From Datnioides undecimradiatus (lineage: Eukaryota > Chordata > Actinopteri > Lobotiformes > Datnioididae), in assembly GCA_008933995.1 (NCBI GenBank), contig WARS01000015.1, positions 14,826,957 through 14,890,956 of the forward strand: a stretch of DNA of 64,000 nt, given 5' to 3'. This document shows positions 27,196-40,640 of this stretch, piece by piece. Both the position numbers and the translations under genes were made by a program. The notes beneath the pieces were generated by a model that was given only the letters and a program-made list of their open reading frames with translations, was not told where the DNA came from and ran no database searches. Numbering within the stretch: the stretch's first letter is position 1; each line of letters begins with the position of its first letter.

Positions 27196-27769
27196 ATTCC
27201 CTCAGGAGCGAAGTCACACTCAGTCCTCCCTCTGCTGTTTACACCCCACTTTAATTGCCTCATTCTCAACTGGAAGTGTGTTCTTCATTATCACTTCTAA
27301 TACACCTCTCAGCACATCCACTCTGGCAAAGTGTCAGCTGCCAAGTTAAGATAGTAACTCGTGCATGCAAGGGCAAACAACAAGAATCTCCCGCTGCTGC
27401 AGTCGCTGCTCAGAGTAATTAATTGATTTTGTGGGCTTACAGTTGGCAGTGATTTCCAACAAATGATTTGGTTGTAAAAGTAGAAGAAAACAGGCAACAC
27501 ATACAATATATCCTCTTTTATTTTCCTTGAATTTTGAATCTGCTAAAGCCAGTTTGAGTTCCTTCTGGCTGCCTTTTTCTTTTACACATAATCTTGTCAA
27601 TTGAACAATGAAACAGCAACTACCAAGACTATCTTGGACAGACTTAGTCCCCTGTCAATCAAGCAAATAAACCCTAAAACAATCTTCTTTTCTCTTGTTA
27701 ACATCCCCCAACAGCTGTTAAATTAAACTGCCACCATGACAAAAATAAACAGTTAAGTTAAAGAGATGA

Positions 27770-27915
27770 AAAAAATACACCATACTAACCATTTCTCTAC
27801 AAGGCTTTATGCTAAGCTAGTAGCCACCTGGCTCCACCTCCAGTCCAAGTGAGCATCTTCATTTAACTCTCTGCAAGAAAGGGAGCACACGTATATCCTT
27901 AAATGTTGTGTTCCT
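27770..27915. repeat. Decayed interspersed repeat fragment
   Basis: The text CTTTATGCTAAGCTAGTAGC followed by AACTCTCTGCAAGAAAGGGA resembles a widespread fish element with the pattern TATGCTAAGCTAA ... AACTCTC-GCAAGAAAG. The family name is not assigned and the borders are approximate. Confidence 0.4.
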
Positions 27916-29049
27916 ATATGCTGAAAATGGAAGTTTTCCCATTGAATTCAATGCAATCTAAGTTCTCTTGGAGGCAACATCTAGAGGCCACTAAAGGAGC
28001 TTGCAGGCCACACTTTGGCTTTAGTGGTGCTCATTGCGCTTTGGAAAAAAGGTAATAATTTGTTGATTATTTGTGATTCAGGGTTTCACAATAAAGATCT
28101 TTTTCAGAGAAGGTTAGGCTGATAGAATTACACAAACTTTCTCATCCATCTCATCCATCTACTCCAAAATCACATCCAATCAGTTCCTACTGTAGCCTAT
28201 TAGTTCAGATGTGGTTGAGTTGAGTTTCATGGGTTTTTGGATTTAGGATGGCGCAGCAGACTACAGCTGTCACTCCAGCTGTTTATCCGAAAGGATTCTA
28301 AGGATCAGATCCCCGTTTAGTCATGATAGAAGACACACCTCATCCACCGAAGCCCGTGGACGACGCCCCATCTCCCACCCCAGCACCTTCTTCCTGACTC
28401 CTCACTGATTCACTGTGACAATCTGTCCTCAGCCCTTTTTTTACGACTCTTTGGCTTTGATTTCTGTCCTCCATTTTTCTGTCACACTTAACATAGAGGA
28501 ATGCGCCACGATGTAATTGTGCGTGTAATGGAACATGAAATTAAAGTGCTCCTACTTACTATACTTGGTATGTTTCTTATAAAAGTAGGGGATGATTTGT
28601 GTATCGACCATTTTATCTGTAGCAAAATAACACATTTGCGATGATTGTTACGATAGGTGTTCCATCTTATAGCCAACTTGCGATATTTTCTTTTATAAAA
28701 TGCTAAATCAGAATGCATCCTACAATGAAATGTGCAATAAAATGGCACTGCATTACATCTTAATTGAGAGTGGCTACACTGTCTTGGCAAGTGAAAGTCT
28801 CTCCTTTCCAAACAAGGCGCTGTTAGACTGGTTTAAATAGAGGCAGACAGGCCCCCAGGCTACCAATGTCCTTTGGGATTGTCAGGGTCATCAATGAAAC
28901 ACAAGGCTACACTAGTGCGCTCCTCTCTGACTACTGCACCACATTTAATGGCACATTACGTTATGGTAAATACATAAGATGTTATACTTCTTCCCACTGA
29001 TGTTAAATGCATGTTAAATTGACTATATGTTACTACATGGAGGAGAAAT

Positions 29050-29440
29050 TAACAATGCATGACATGTTTTCCACGGCATCCGTGTTTTCGTTTCCTCAGG
29101 CGCCTCGCTCTCAAGCTCCTTTTGTGCACCTCAGCTTCCACCATTTTCTCTCCCACTTGCCCCTGTGCGGTAAACAACTTTGATAAAACCTCAAATCTAG
29201 GGGCTAGAATCTTTATTTTCCTCTCAAACCCTGAACACAAAGCTCACAGGCATCACAGGCTTCGACGCAGGGCCCGCCAAATGTTAGCCCGCCTGCCGTG
29301 CCAAGACTAGACAGGCCCTTTGCAAAGCTAACACGGCCTCGCGGCGGCTTGTGCTCGTCAGCGGCCGGCTGGTCTCATTGGCTTTATTTATAGTCGGCGC
29401 CACAAGACATCTGCTGGAGACGAGACTCTGTCCTCTGTGT
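29050..29440. promoter_or_regulatory. Candidate conserved non-coding element
   Basis: Complex, GC-richer sequence in the AT-rich desert, from CATGACATGTTTTCCACGG to about CGCCACAAGACATCTGCTGG. No open frame has recognisable protein similarity. Called from texture only. Confidence 0.3.
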
Positions 29441-32400
29441 CCACACAGCACTGCACAGAGGGAGCTTGTCAACCTTTTTTCGAAGGCAAAGTGTTTGCGA
29501 GGACCTCGGTCAGAGGAGGGGAGAGACGGCTGCAGCCTCCTCTAATAGGACGGGTGTCCCCTCCGATTGCTTTCTCCACAGCTCTGATTAACGAGACCGG
29601 AAGACAGAGGGAGGCTTCACAGTTTGTCGTGTCTTGTGTGTTAGCCGATGTTTACTTGATCTGAGAGCTGTTGTTTGTTTGGTGTCTTCAGTCTGGTTGT
29701 TGCTCGCCACTATTTTGGGACACTGACACTTGGATGCGGCTCGGCAGTCGTCTGATGACGGCCTCGCCTTTTCCTCCCTGCTCCCCCCCTCAGTGTCACA
29801 CAGAGTTTCTCTTCCTCTCCCATTCTCTTCTCTTCACAGCGCGGACGTCTGGATGTCTCTGGCTGACCGTGTTTCAGGCCTTGACACAAAGTGCCGGGGA
29901 CAGCTCTTTGCTCTTGCCACGGAGCGGGGGGCGAAGTCAGACTGCCACAGAGGGAAGGCAGTGTGAAAATACTGTTCACATGTTCCTGAAAAGAACCAAC
30001 CTGAGAAAGAGGCTCCTCATGAGGAAACAAAACCAAACATCATATGAAATCAGGTTGGTATTCTTACAGACCCAATGCTTTGAGTGGTCAGAATATTAAA
30101 AAGGCGCTGCACAAGTACAGTCTGTTTACCGTTTTTAATTCAAAAAGTCTAGATTGGATTTGGTTCAAATTCAGCAAAATTTGGTGAAAACATAAAATAT
30201 TTTTAGGTTACACAGGGCAGCATTTCTATTTCTTTAGAGTAACGTGGCTATGACCTGCTTTACACTGGGATATTGAAACAAGGGCAACCTAGATGTCAAC
30301 ACCAAATCACAATATCCAAATTCAAATTCAAATCCAGAATCCTTAAGTAAGAGGAATAATCTAGGATACCTTGATCATAACAATGACTGATCCTAGTTAG
30401 GCTCCCTGAGGAACCCCCCCCATAAAATTCTCATATATACACGTGATACAAGAAACAAAGATGATAAGCCAAACATCACCTTCAAAAACCTCCTGTTTCA
30501 TAGTGAAAAGGAGACACAAACTACTATGACGACCAAAAAAACACCAGGACAGTGCAAAGACAGTCTCTACGGAGTCTCAATTTTCACCATAATAAGTTAC
30601 ACTTACACACCACCGATAATAAATCAGGAAAAAAAATCACTAATAAGAACTGCTGGGGAGGATCAGACATGTCCACCCAATCAGTGAACTAGGGAGCTCG
30701 GTTTTAAACGTTTCTGCACCTGCCTGTTATCTCCAAAGTAACTTCAGATGTATTTTGGTCACTAAAATTCCATCTCTGATGCTGTACATGTCTATTAGAA
30801 ATTTTAGTATACATGTTTTTTGTGTTATGTGTTATGGGTTTTTATAAAATTTTTGTAAACTGGTGCCTGTATAGAGAAAAGATCCACAGTGCCAGCTATG
30901 TGTCAACTATACAATATATATTAAGTTTATATCTAAATGCTGCCAATCTAATGAAATATAATAATATTATCATGTCTTTGTTTCGTCTCCTCGTACTTGT
31001 GCTCAAACTCTGGGGGAAAACCAGCTGCTGACTTGAAACATTACCGCTGGTGTTTCCCAAAATGCCCATGCGCATATATTGTCTGCATAAATAGTCAAAT
31101 AATAAACAAACCAGAAATAGCATACAACAACTTTATCTCTCTGCTTGGATGCCACATGCCACAATCTGGAAAAAAAGAAATGAAATGAAATGTTGCATCG
31201 ACAAATGTTCCAGCACTAATGTCTGAGTCTATCCTCAAAGCATCTGGGAAACTGAGCTCTTTCTGGAAATGAAATGGCATTGTTGCTTAGTGTCCTTGTA
31301 CTTTTTTTTTTTTTTTTGAAAGTTTCATCTGTATAACAATATTGAAAGGCATTAGTCTTAATCTCTGCACTTCCTTTTACTTTTTTATTATTTTTTTTTT
31401 TTAGTCTTAGAAAATACATCTGGTTCCCTATCTTGTAATTCCTGGTGGGATTCCGAAGAAAAGCGAAAACAATTTTTACAACAGTGGAAGGATTAAGGAG
31501 GAGGGCAGGGTGGCTGTTTCAGGACATTTAGCTGCTGCTGGGAATGAGATTAATGCCTCTGAGCGGCAACAACTGCTGCAATGTGTTGCACTTTTTGCAG
31601 CTGGACCAAACTTCCTGGTAATCCTTGATGGATCAGAGATTGTAAGCCCATCCTCATCACTCAGACAAACTGTTTAAGCTTTTTGACACTAAGAGTATGT
31701 GTGCAGGGTACTCTATTTTGTATTTTCAGAACAATACCAAAATAAGACCTTTGATATACAACTGACTGTAGATTAGACCTGCATATGCACAGTTGTAGTT
31801 ATCCTCTTTCTGGAGGGTTACATGGGATGCAGATTGGTTTTCTTGAGTTTTGCAAAGAAGATTTAGATTTTTTTTTAAAAAAAGATGTAATTTTGCATTT
31901 TTCAGTACTGTTTTGTGATCATCTACCTCTCCACCTTTTATAACAGCTCACCTTAAACAACTTGTTTCGGATTGCGGTCACATTATTGTGCAGCTCAATC
32001 ATATTTGATGCGTGTGCAGGAGCAGGTTTCGGACATGATGTGGAAACAGTCAGTACTTTAGTTTAAATCACATGATGTATACTTGCTCTTTAGCTGACAG
32101 AAAGTCTTTGTATTGTGTCAACTCTAGTTTTTTGTTGGTTTTCATATTGTTTTGAAATAGGTTAAATGAAAATAAATGTAGCTCAACTTATGGACACTTG
32201 CATATACAAAATAAAACCATGAGCACAACAAACATGAAAAAAAAAAATCTGGTAGATTGTGATCATTTGGTTTGGTGAAGAATTGACGGTAGTCCCGGTT
32301 GAATGCCAAGAGAAGATGTGTCAAGTCTTAAGTATTGTTTTTGTAGGTTTTAGGTGATGTAATAAGGAGAAATTTATTATGAGATATATTTTTCTTTAGA

Positions 32401-35400
32401 CTAAATATATTTTCACACCTATCAATGTTAACAAAATTTTGGCACACGATATTCTGACTGACATTTGTGTAGATCAAATAAATCCAATAAAAAGTTCATT
32501 TGAACTGGCATTCGCACTGGCGGTATTTGGACTTATGACCTTCTAAAATCACATCTGTGGACTTGAGCGTGGGTTCTGTGTGTAGTTATAAACACATATG
32601 TGGGAAAATCGTCTGCACGATTCAAAATTCGAAATCTTTCACTACAGTATCAAACCACCACTGTACTACACTGTTTATTAGTATTTTCATTCTGCAGCTA
32701 TTTAGTCAAACTATGTGAGAAGATTCATGAGAAAGTACTGCAGCCATTTGTAACGTCTTTTATTTATCACTCGGCCGCTGAAGATGGAATTAATCTGGAT
32801 ATTACTTATGAGTATGAGAGTCAAACTTTCTGAGTGTGGGCAATAAACAGCAGCCTCTTCAGTGAAATGTATCAAAGTTGATGGTAATTGCTGTGTAAAT
32901 CTAACTTGGACGTAAAATTAAACTGATGGATCTCTTCAAAGTAAAGAGAGAAACTTGTTCAACATAACAGTCTCTCATTCACCGCCACTTGGTCTCATCC
33001 ATTAAATACACAAGAGATTTTCTCAGCGCTAACACGTTGATTTTAGTGGTTTGGTGCTGCAGTGACTGAAAAAGTATAGGCAGAAATAAGCTGCTGGGAT
33101 TCATCACTGATCATTTGGTGTTGTCTCAGATGTGGTTCAACACGCCAGACACCAGGCTGCAGTTCAGTTTGCATCCTGTGGAGGTCACTCTGTACCTGCT
33201 GTGGACTTCAGCAGCGCAGCAGAAGGCCACACACTGAAGACGAGCTGCTTCGGATAAAACAACTGACGAATCTAATCAGTCTGTCAGTGAGGACACATCA
33301 ACTGTACAGTATGTGGCCACAGAAGAAATAATTATAAATATTATCATCATTAGAGCTTATATTTTATGTAATTCTGCTCATTTGACTCAGTCCTCCACCT
33401 CTTTGCATGTACATTATACTAAATCTTGAAAAATATTTAAAAATTAAAAACAAATGTAAATTTTAAATGTTTTTCTTTTATTTTTCTTTTTAGTCAGACT
33501 TTTTGAGAACAAAATAAGACATAAAAAAAAGAAAATTCTGCAAATTTTTAAATCCTCTTGGTTTTTTTTTTCAGCACAAGCCAACCTTATATTCTACAGC
33601 ACAAATGACTGCAGTTTGTCCAATGCATTTTAATTTAACATCATTTTCATCATTGTTTTTAAATGCTTTTTTGTATTTTTCATTTTGTGCGTTTAACCCT
33701 TCGAGCTGACAGAGGATGAAAAGAGAGAGGAGAAACGACATGAAACAAATGTGGCCAGACTCACACAGTGGATGCTGCGGTCACATGGTCAGCTTCCTAA
33801 ACCTTCAGGCCACATGGATTCCCCCTATTTTCTGTTAACAATTTGACTTATTCTGTGCCTTGTTACACTTAAAAGCAAATAAAATTGCACCCAAACCACC
33901 CAAATAATGGCCATGTCACCAAGAATAAATGCCTGGATGAGCAGCTAAGTGACTTCTTTGCGGTGAATTACAGACTAAGCCCAGTTGTTACTTGCTGTTT
34001 CACTGTGTGGCTGCAACAAAAGACTCACAGCTGCAGAGCAATGAATCTGAGACGAGACTAAGAGGAGAATGAAGCCTCCATTTCCCCCTAAACGCAGCAG
34101 GTGGCGCTATGGTATCTCTGTCTGCGTCCTCCATAGAGACATCAACTCCCTGCATGAGCTTAAGTGTATGAGACCCCCAAAACTGGATCCTGCATCAGGC
34201 CAATAATAAATAACACACCAATTGGGGGCTGTTTCAACTGGTATGATTTATTAAAAGTTAGTGCATTAGATCAGGGAAATAATTGAAGTTATGATTAAGG
34301 AAATGACAGGATTGGGACCCGTGGATGATGAAAAATGGATGTGTGGATGGACAGACACAGACAGATCTGGATTGATAAATAATTCACGGTTGGATTAAAC
34401 CAGATTGAGATACAAGCCGAGCCTTTTTGTAAGTGGGATCTTTTTTTTTTTTTTTTAAAGATTTTCTCAAGGGATTCGCTCCAGACCTGCTGCCAGGAAG
34501 CTCTGGAGCTGGTGGCATGTCGCTCTGAGGATCATCATTGTCATCATATGCAATCCAGTATTAAGATGGATGCTGCCTGATCCCATCAAGATAATGGGTT
34601 TCATGTCTCCTGGCGTTAGAGGGGGAGGTGGTTGGTGGGACAGAGAAGATCTCTGCAGCTGATTTCTTTTGTTTCCTCCTCATCTCTGCAGGCACCTCGA
34701 CCCTGTGAGTCTCCAGCACATGCTGCCATGCAGGGAAAATTGTAGCGCATCCTAATGCAAAAAATGAAAACCTCACAGGTTAAGTATGCATCCTCCGGTT
34801 GGAGCCAGAGAGGAGATTTTGGCTTTCCAGCCAGCGAGGCAGCCAGGACAAAAGAGCACAGCAGAAGGGTTGTTCTGTCTCTATAATGGAGAGAAAGAGA
34901 GACATAACCAGAAAGGGAGAGAGAGGGGGAGAGAGATAGACAGTGGGGGTGGTAAGCCCTCAACCTGTCACCGCAGGAGAGGTCATGTTGGAGCAGACAC
35001 TCTGGCTGCATTTGTACCAAATGAATCCATGAACATCCACGAATATCCTGACTCCGTACGGCTGTAAACCATCACTAAACAATATAGTTAATAAAGTGAA
35101 AGTAAGGTCAAAAGATGCTGATCACAAATAACAAAGAACACTGGCTTCAGCTTTGTCCCTTCATATTGGTTTGTTTGTTTTGCTTCTGGTTTTAACTAAA
35201 CTGAATACGACCATTAATCCAGGACAAGTTAAAGTCAAATTTGTGATTACTGATGCACTGACATGCCAGTAGCGTTTTAATGTTTTAGCTAGTCTACAGC
35301 AAGTATTATTTGGTAATTCAGCATCATGTGTGAGTCTACTGTTAAAAAAAAACTCCTCAACCTGCAAAATAATGGGTGACTACAAGTTAATTTTGTACAA

Positions 35401-36660
35401 CTGTCCACAGTGGAGTACACAGGACAAAGTTGACCCACAATAAATACAGTTTGATTTGTCCCACCAGATGTTTTGACTGAAAAATAGAAAAATTTAAATT
35501 AAAGAAAAAAAAACATCAATCACCATTAATGCTGATCTGTTTTTGTGAGGGGAGAGTGCTCTTTATATATGTGGCATCCTCATCCTTAATTACTGTTTAT
35601 CTTAATCAGAGCACAGCGGGATACTTTGCACAGGAGGTCAGTCAATTAAGGAAACTTGGGGTCCTAGTATCACTCTGCATCTTCACAATACAAGACTAAA
35701 TTACAATACCAAGACGTGTTTGATTTCAGCCCCTGGTCTGACCCAATATTGAGTTACAGCTTTGGCCCCCACAGGGGAAAAACAGTGGCACCTTTGATTT
35801 AGGACAAAGCATAAACGTAGTAGTAGTTCAAATCCTAACTCACTGTAATTATTTTGCTATCACAAGTCAAAAAGTTTCCTGGTACAGCACAAATATTCCA
35901 ACTTTCATAAGGTTTGCTTTGAGACACATCTTTTAGGCTTTCTCAGTAAATAAAGTCTGCTCAGTTGCCACTGTCACATATTGGTCATGTGATAACAGGT
36001 GGTCACACAACGCCATCCACTGAAAAACTGAGCAAGCTCCATCAGATGAAGAAAGCCATGAGACTGTAGCTGAAAGCTTTGGAAAAAAACAAAGATCTAA
36101 TGACAAGGATTTTTTGAATGGACCTTCAAGATCAGTATTTAAACAAGTTCCCTGGTCTCAAGTATAGTTAGTGGTATTATATTTTAGCACACAGTCAATA
36201 ATTTCTAAAAAAAATATATTAAAACACATGGATTTTTCTTGGGAACAAGTTGAAATATTCTGTGCTGTGCCTGGTTCAGCTCCTGTCATCCAGCGCCCCC
36301 CGCTACTCCCATCCAAACCCTGCAGTGTGATGCACCTAAAATAGGAGGCGTGGGGGTGAGGGTGGGGGAGTGAATGGTGGGGGGGGGGTGGTGAGTGGGC
36401 AGGGCATGGAGGGGAGTGAATGTCTCAAGGTCAAAGGCAGAGCGGCGAATTGGGGTGGAAGCAAACTAATGAGTTTTTCCGTTCTCTCCCTGCCCCGGAC
36501 CGCTGGCATCACCTCCCTGTCCTGTCAATCCACCTCACCCCCTTCCCACCATCTCCCCTCTCCTCCACCAACAAACCCATCTTCTTCTTCTTCCCCTCCC
36601 TTCTTTCTCTCTTCCCACCTTCACCGCACAGAGGAAGAGAAAAAAAAACAGGAAAAAAAC
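29441..36660. other. Intergenic, no gene seen
   Basis: I see no exon, RNA gene or intact mobile element. The stretch contains homopolymer T runs (for example about 31303-31317 and 34440-34456), a purine-rich GAGA stretch near 34890-34940 and a pyrimidine-rich block near 36500-36620. A block near 34080-34150 may be a repeat fragment. Open frames here lack splice-supported or recognisable protein content. Confidence 0.6.
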
Positions 36661-36664
36661 TGTT

Positions 36665-37110
36665 TATTTCTGAACAGGCCTCTTAATCTATTTGGACTGG
36701 GCGTAATAGGACATTTGCATGGCGAGCACAGCGAGGTGTCAGCGATAACCACGGGGTTGTGACATCCCCTCCGAAATATGCTGAGCTTTCGCTAACCTCT
36801 CATCAAACACGCTGATCTTTATGGACTGTATCATATTGTGCCGTAATGTGCTTTATTGTCCACAGAATAAGCTTTTCTTTAAGGTAATTGGAAAGCGGGA
36901 AATGGCCGCTATCGGCGGACTTTTTAAATACATTATTCCTGAAATGTGGCTTGTGTAATGACCCTGTCGGTGTAAAACGTGAGATTTATCTTGGCAGCAG
37001 AAATTGATCCATTTCACCTTTGTCTAATGGAAATTTTTATCAAGTATTATCTGTTTATGTAAATGAGCGTGGCCCCTGGAACGGAGGGGATAAAAAAGTC
37101 TGGAGGGGGG
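36665..37110. promoter_or_regulatory. Candidate conserved non-coding element with POU and forkhead-like sites
   Basis: About 440 bases of complex sequence flanked by low-complexity G- and T/G-rich DNA. It contains the octamer ATTTGCAT (36713-36720), a GGTAATTGG homeobox-like core near 36883, and TGTTTAT (37052-37058), a forkhead-like core. It has no coding signature. Enhancer function is inferred. Confidence 0.4.
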
Positions 37111-37169
37111 AGCAGTTAATCTAGGGCCTCTTTACGTGTCAGTCTGGACATAATGCATACAGGATTCTG

Positions 37170-37198
37170 TGGGGGTGGTGTGTGTGTGTGTGTGTGTT
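37170..37198. repeat. (GT)n microsatellite
   Basis: A GT dinucleotide run of about 11 units directly after the 36.7-37.1 kb block. Confidence 0.9.
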
Positions 37199-37199
37199 C

Positions 37200-38640
37200 C
37201 TTTGCCTCCATCTCTATGAGAACCAGATTGACTTGTAGACCTTCATAGCGAAGACATTTGTGCTTGAAGCGTATATCACTCTTGTTCTTCACAGGGCTTG
37301 TTTTAGGGTCAGGACTTGGCTTTAGGGATAAAGATAAGTGAATATGATACTGATGTAGCGCTGATGCTTAAAGATGGTTGCAAATGGAGAAGTTAACATG
37401 CTGGAACGATGTCTCCTCATTCTGCAGAACTACACCTAAACAAAAACACCAACCGCTGGAGCCATTAGCTCTTCTTTGAATCAAACAACCTTCTTTCTCA
37501 ACATCTGATTGGTTTTCCCTTTACATGGACCTCACTGTGTTGTTATGTACCATCCTGACTTCCTGTTTAAACACCACATGCTGGAGGTACAGCGTAGATG
37601 TTTCGTCCCCTTACAGCCTTAGAAGCGTTACACCAGCATTTCAGACAGAGAGAGACTGTGATTGGCTGCTGAGCTGAGCAGTTAAAGAAAGCCTGTTGCT
37701 GTCAGGTCTATGATTTCACTTATTTAGTGTTTGCAGCTTCTTATCAGATATATTTCATATTAGAAGAAGCAAGGATATAAAAGAGTGTGGTGTGTAAACA
37801 AACACTTTGTTTACTGTTTGTATATCCGCAGTCTAAGGGACTTCTTCTTTTCCTGTTTTAATAATGAACTCAGGCTACTGCCACCTGCTGGTATGGAGAG
37901 CTATTTCCTCTCCTGCAGATGCAGAAAGTATGAGCTGGCTGGCTGTGAGCTGTCATCTTCGAGGCGTGTTCAAGAACAATTTTTCTGCCCAGACTAGGTC
38001 AGGTGATGCAACAGGTTTAAGATCTGTGTCTATAGATTGAATGTGCTGTAACACTGTGTGCGTATGTGTGTCGCAGCGTAATTGCCACAATTAAAGTCGC
38101 AGACTGTGTTCATTGAACTTATTGAGGCAGTTTGACATTGTCACGCTTTGAACCGTGCTACTGAGAAAACAAATGGTACTTACAACTTTTATATATGGTC
38201 ATTTATGTGGACACTTAAACATGTCCTGCTGCTAAAACTTATTAACTATACTGAACCGCTTTAAGGATTCAGTGCTGTGTACTGGTAAATGTTTTGGGCC
38301 CAACAACCTTCTCCAGGGTAAAGTCTTGATACAAGTGCTCACTCGTCAAAGAGTTAAAACAGGTTTCAAATGTTTTTAAACATGTATTTAACGTATAGTA
38401 ATGCGATGTGACATGAAAGCACAGATTTTAGTGTCATGCAAAAAAGGCTTTGAATGTCCACAACAAAGCATGCACTGGGCATGTGAGATAGTTATTTCTG
38501 GCCCCATAGTGTCTGTTCATCTCAGAGGCTCTTAACATATTTCCATATCATAAAACTATTCGCAGACAGCTCCGTTATGTGCAGCATTATACAGTAACTC
38601 AGACATTTGGACATGTCAGCTGCAGAATAGATGGCACATT
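37200..38640. other. Intergenic, no gene seen
   Basis: Ordinary non-coding sequence without recognisable exons or repeats. Confidence 0.55.
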
Positions 38641-39060
38641 TTGGATCACTGACTGTGCGGCATGAAAAATGAATGAATAGCGTGGAAGCTGTGTGTAGTG
38701 GCGGTGGGCTACAGTCACTTAGAGGAAGGGCTGTAAAGATTGACAAGGCCCCCCTCACTTGTGTTTTCATTGCAGTGGTCGCTTTTGATGTTTTATGGGA
38801 GAGGCCTCGCCTTGTAGCCGGAGTCTTTGCCGTGACAGCAGTGCGACGGTCTTGAAATACAGCTGGTGGGGGGGGGGTTCTCCATGGAGGGCAGCAAATG
38901 GAGCTTCACCGGGAGCCAGCGATCCCCCGGTGGCCCCCGCTGTCATCTGCCATCCTGACAGGCAGACAGAGAGGGAGATAGAGAGGGGAGAGTCAGCTGG
39001 GCTAAGTGACAGACACGCCAATGTGACCCAATCCACCAGAGGGAAGGCTTCATCACTGTC
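38641..39060. promoter_or_regulatory. Candidate conserved non-coding element
   Basis: A complex GC-rich block (for example around 38690-38830 and 38880-39030) interrupted by a G run at about 38866-38877. No protein is recognisable on either strand. Texture-based call. Confidence 0.25.
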
Positions 39061-40019
39061 TTAAATGTTCTCAGAGGCCAGAGACTGAGAGGACCGGGTC
39101 TGGGCCCGGGCTAACCTCGGCCCGCGACATGATGCATCGCAGTGACCAGAGTTCAGCTACTGCAGGCTGAGGGGAGGGAGCAGACAAACAGAGAGGCAGT
39201 GTAATGCAGAGGATGATGTATGGCATCAAGCATAATGCTGATGGTCTTTTGGCAACAGCACAAACATTTACTATCACACACTGAAGAATTCTTAGGCCTC
39301 AACTGACTTCTGTTAAATTCAGACATCCCACAATCTCTGATTTTAATTTTGTCTTTACTTTTGTAGGTTGTAGAAAAGTACATTGAACATATTTTATAAA
39401 ATGATTATTTGGAAGGGACAACAGGTGAAAACACCTGAAATGCCTGTACAGTTATATGACGCAAATGAAGAATCCATGCACCTACAGTCACAGTAGGTAT
39501 GTTACGGTTAGCTAAACCAGGAAGTAGCTCTGCAAAACATTAAACATCTTCACACTTAATGATTTGGACTATACATTAAACCTTTATCTTGCAAATAAGA
39601 GGTTTGAATGACATGTTTTTCTGGGTAAGAGCATTTGTGTTGCTAAATGGATTAATTGTTGAAACTTTCTCCCATGAGAACTCCCAACATGACCAAAGTC
39701 CAAAACTAAATAACTGGATTTTTCATCACTTGTGATTAAAAATGTATTATGTGGAGGGGATATCAATTATCACTTGCTGCTTGATGCAGCCAAACATGCA
39801 CATTTGAGACTTTTGGTATAGAATTATTTAATGATATGCCTCTAGTCATTACAGATATGATGATATCATTCTTCAATACAGTGTTCACACTGTGTGACGC
39901 CAAGACTTAATTATAATTTGATTCAATTAGTATGAAAAACCAACTGAAAACGCCACAAAAAGCTGATTCTTCTAAGTTTGAGTCACTGCTGCTTTCATTT
40001 CCAACCCAATGAGTTGTTT
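39061..40019. other. Intergenic, no gene seen
   Basis: I see nothing here beyond ordinary AT-rich non-coding sequence. Confidence 0.55.
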
Positions 40020-40640
40020 GAAACTTTCAGCAGCTCCATATGTGACTTCAGCGCACCCCGATGCCTTCAGGTGAGCACCTGAGAGGTAGAACTCTACCTG
40101 TGTCAGCATCTCTCAATGTCTCCATTCCTAACCCACCAAGCTGATCCACCTGAGGGATATATGTGAGATGTTCTGCCTCTGTAATTGCAGGAGAGTGCTT
40201 TTCCAGCCAGTTCAATCCTATATCTGTTCATGAGAGAAACAAGTGGAGACCATTTCACCCTCTGCTCTGACACTTCTGGGATTTTCAACTTCTCAAAGAA
40301 CTCACAGTGTCGAGGTCAGCCGTCAACTCCAGCATCTCACTGAGGTCCCCAAACCAGAACCAAAGCACCTACGAAGCCAGTGAGCCCTCAAACACTTTCC
40401 ATTCCCTCCATCCATGACTCCTGGCATACTGGGACCTATGTGTAATTAAATGGGGGCTTTAAATTGCCCCCAAGCATTAAAAATGGATCCTGCTGGCAGC
40501 AAATGGAGCATCTCCTTGCTCATCTCCCGCCATCTTGTCTGGTCCTTGAGGGCTGGAGGCCCAGACAGATGCTCCTCCAGGAGGCGAGGGCGGTTTGTTT
40601 GCGCCTCAGGAGGAAGTGGATGTCTGTAACTGGCTGGAGG
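40020..40640. promoter_or_regulatory. Candidate conserved non-coding element
   Basis: Complex sequence with TGTAATTAAATGG near 40440 and a GGCTTTAAATTGCCCC imperfect palindrome just after it. No coding evidence. Texture-based call. Confidence 0.3.

Larger units (their letters stand above)
26221..29040. other. Intergenic, no gene seen
   Basis: AT-rich sequence with no exon-like protein similarity. It contains the second copy of the 44-bp element (27152-27195) and a decayed interspersed repeat near 27,770-27,915. The open frame at 27100-27300 has a hydrophobic start but no family I recognise. Confidence 0.6.
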
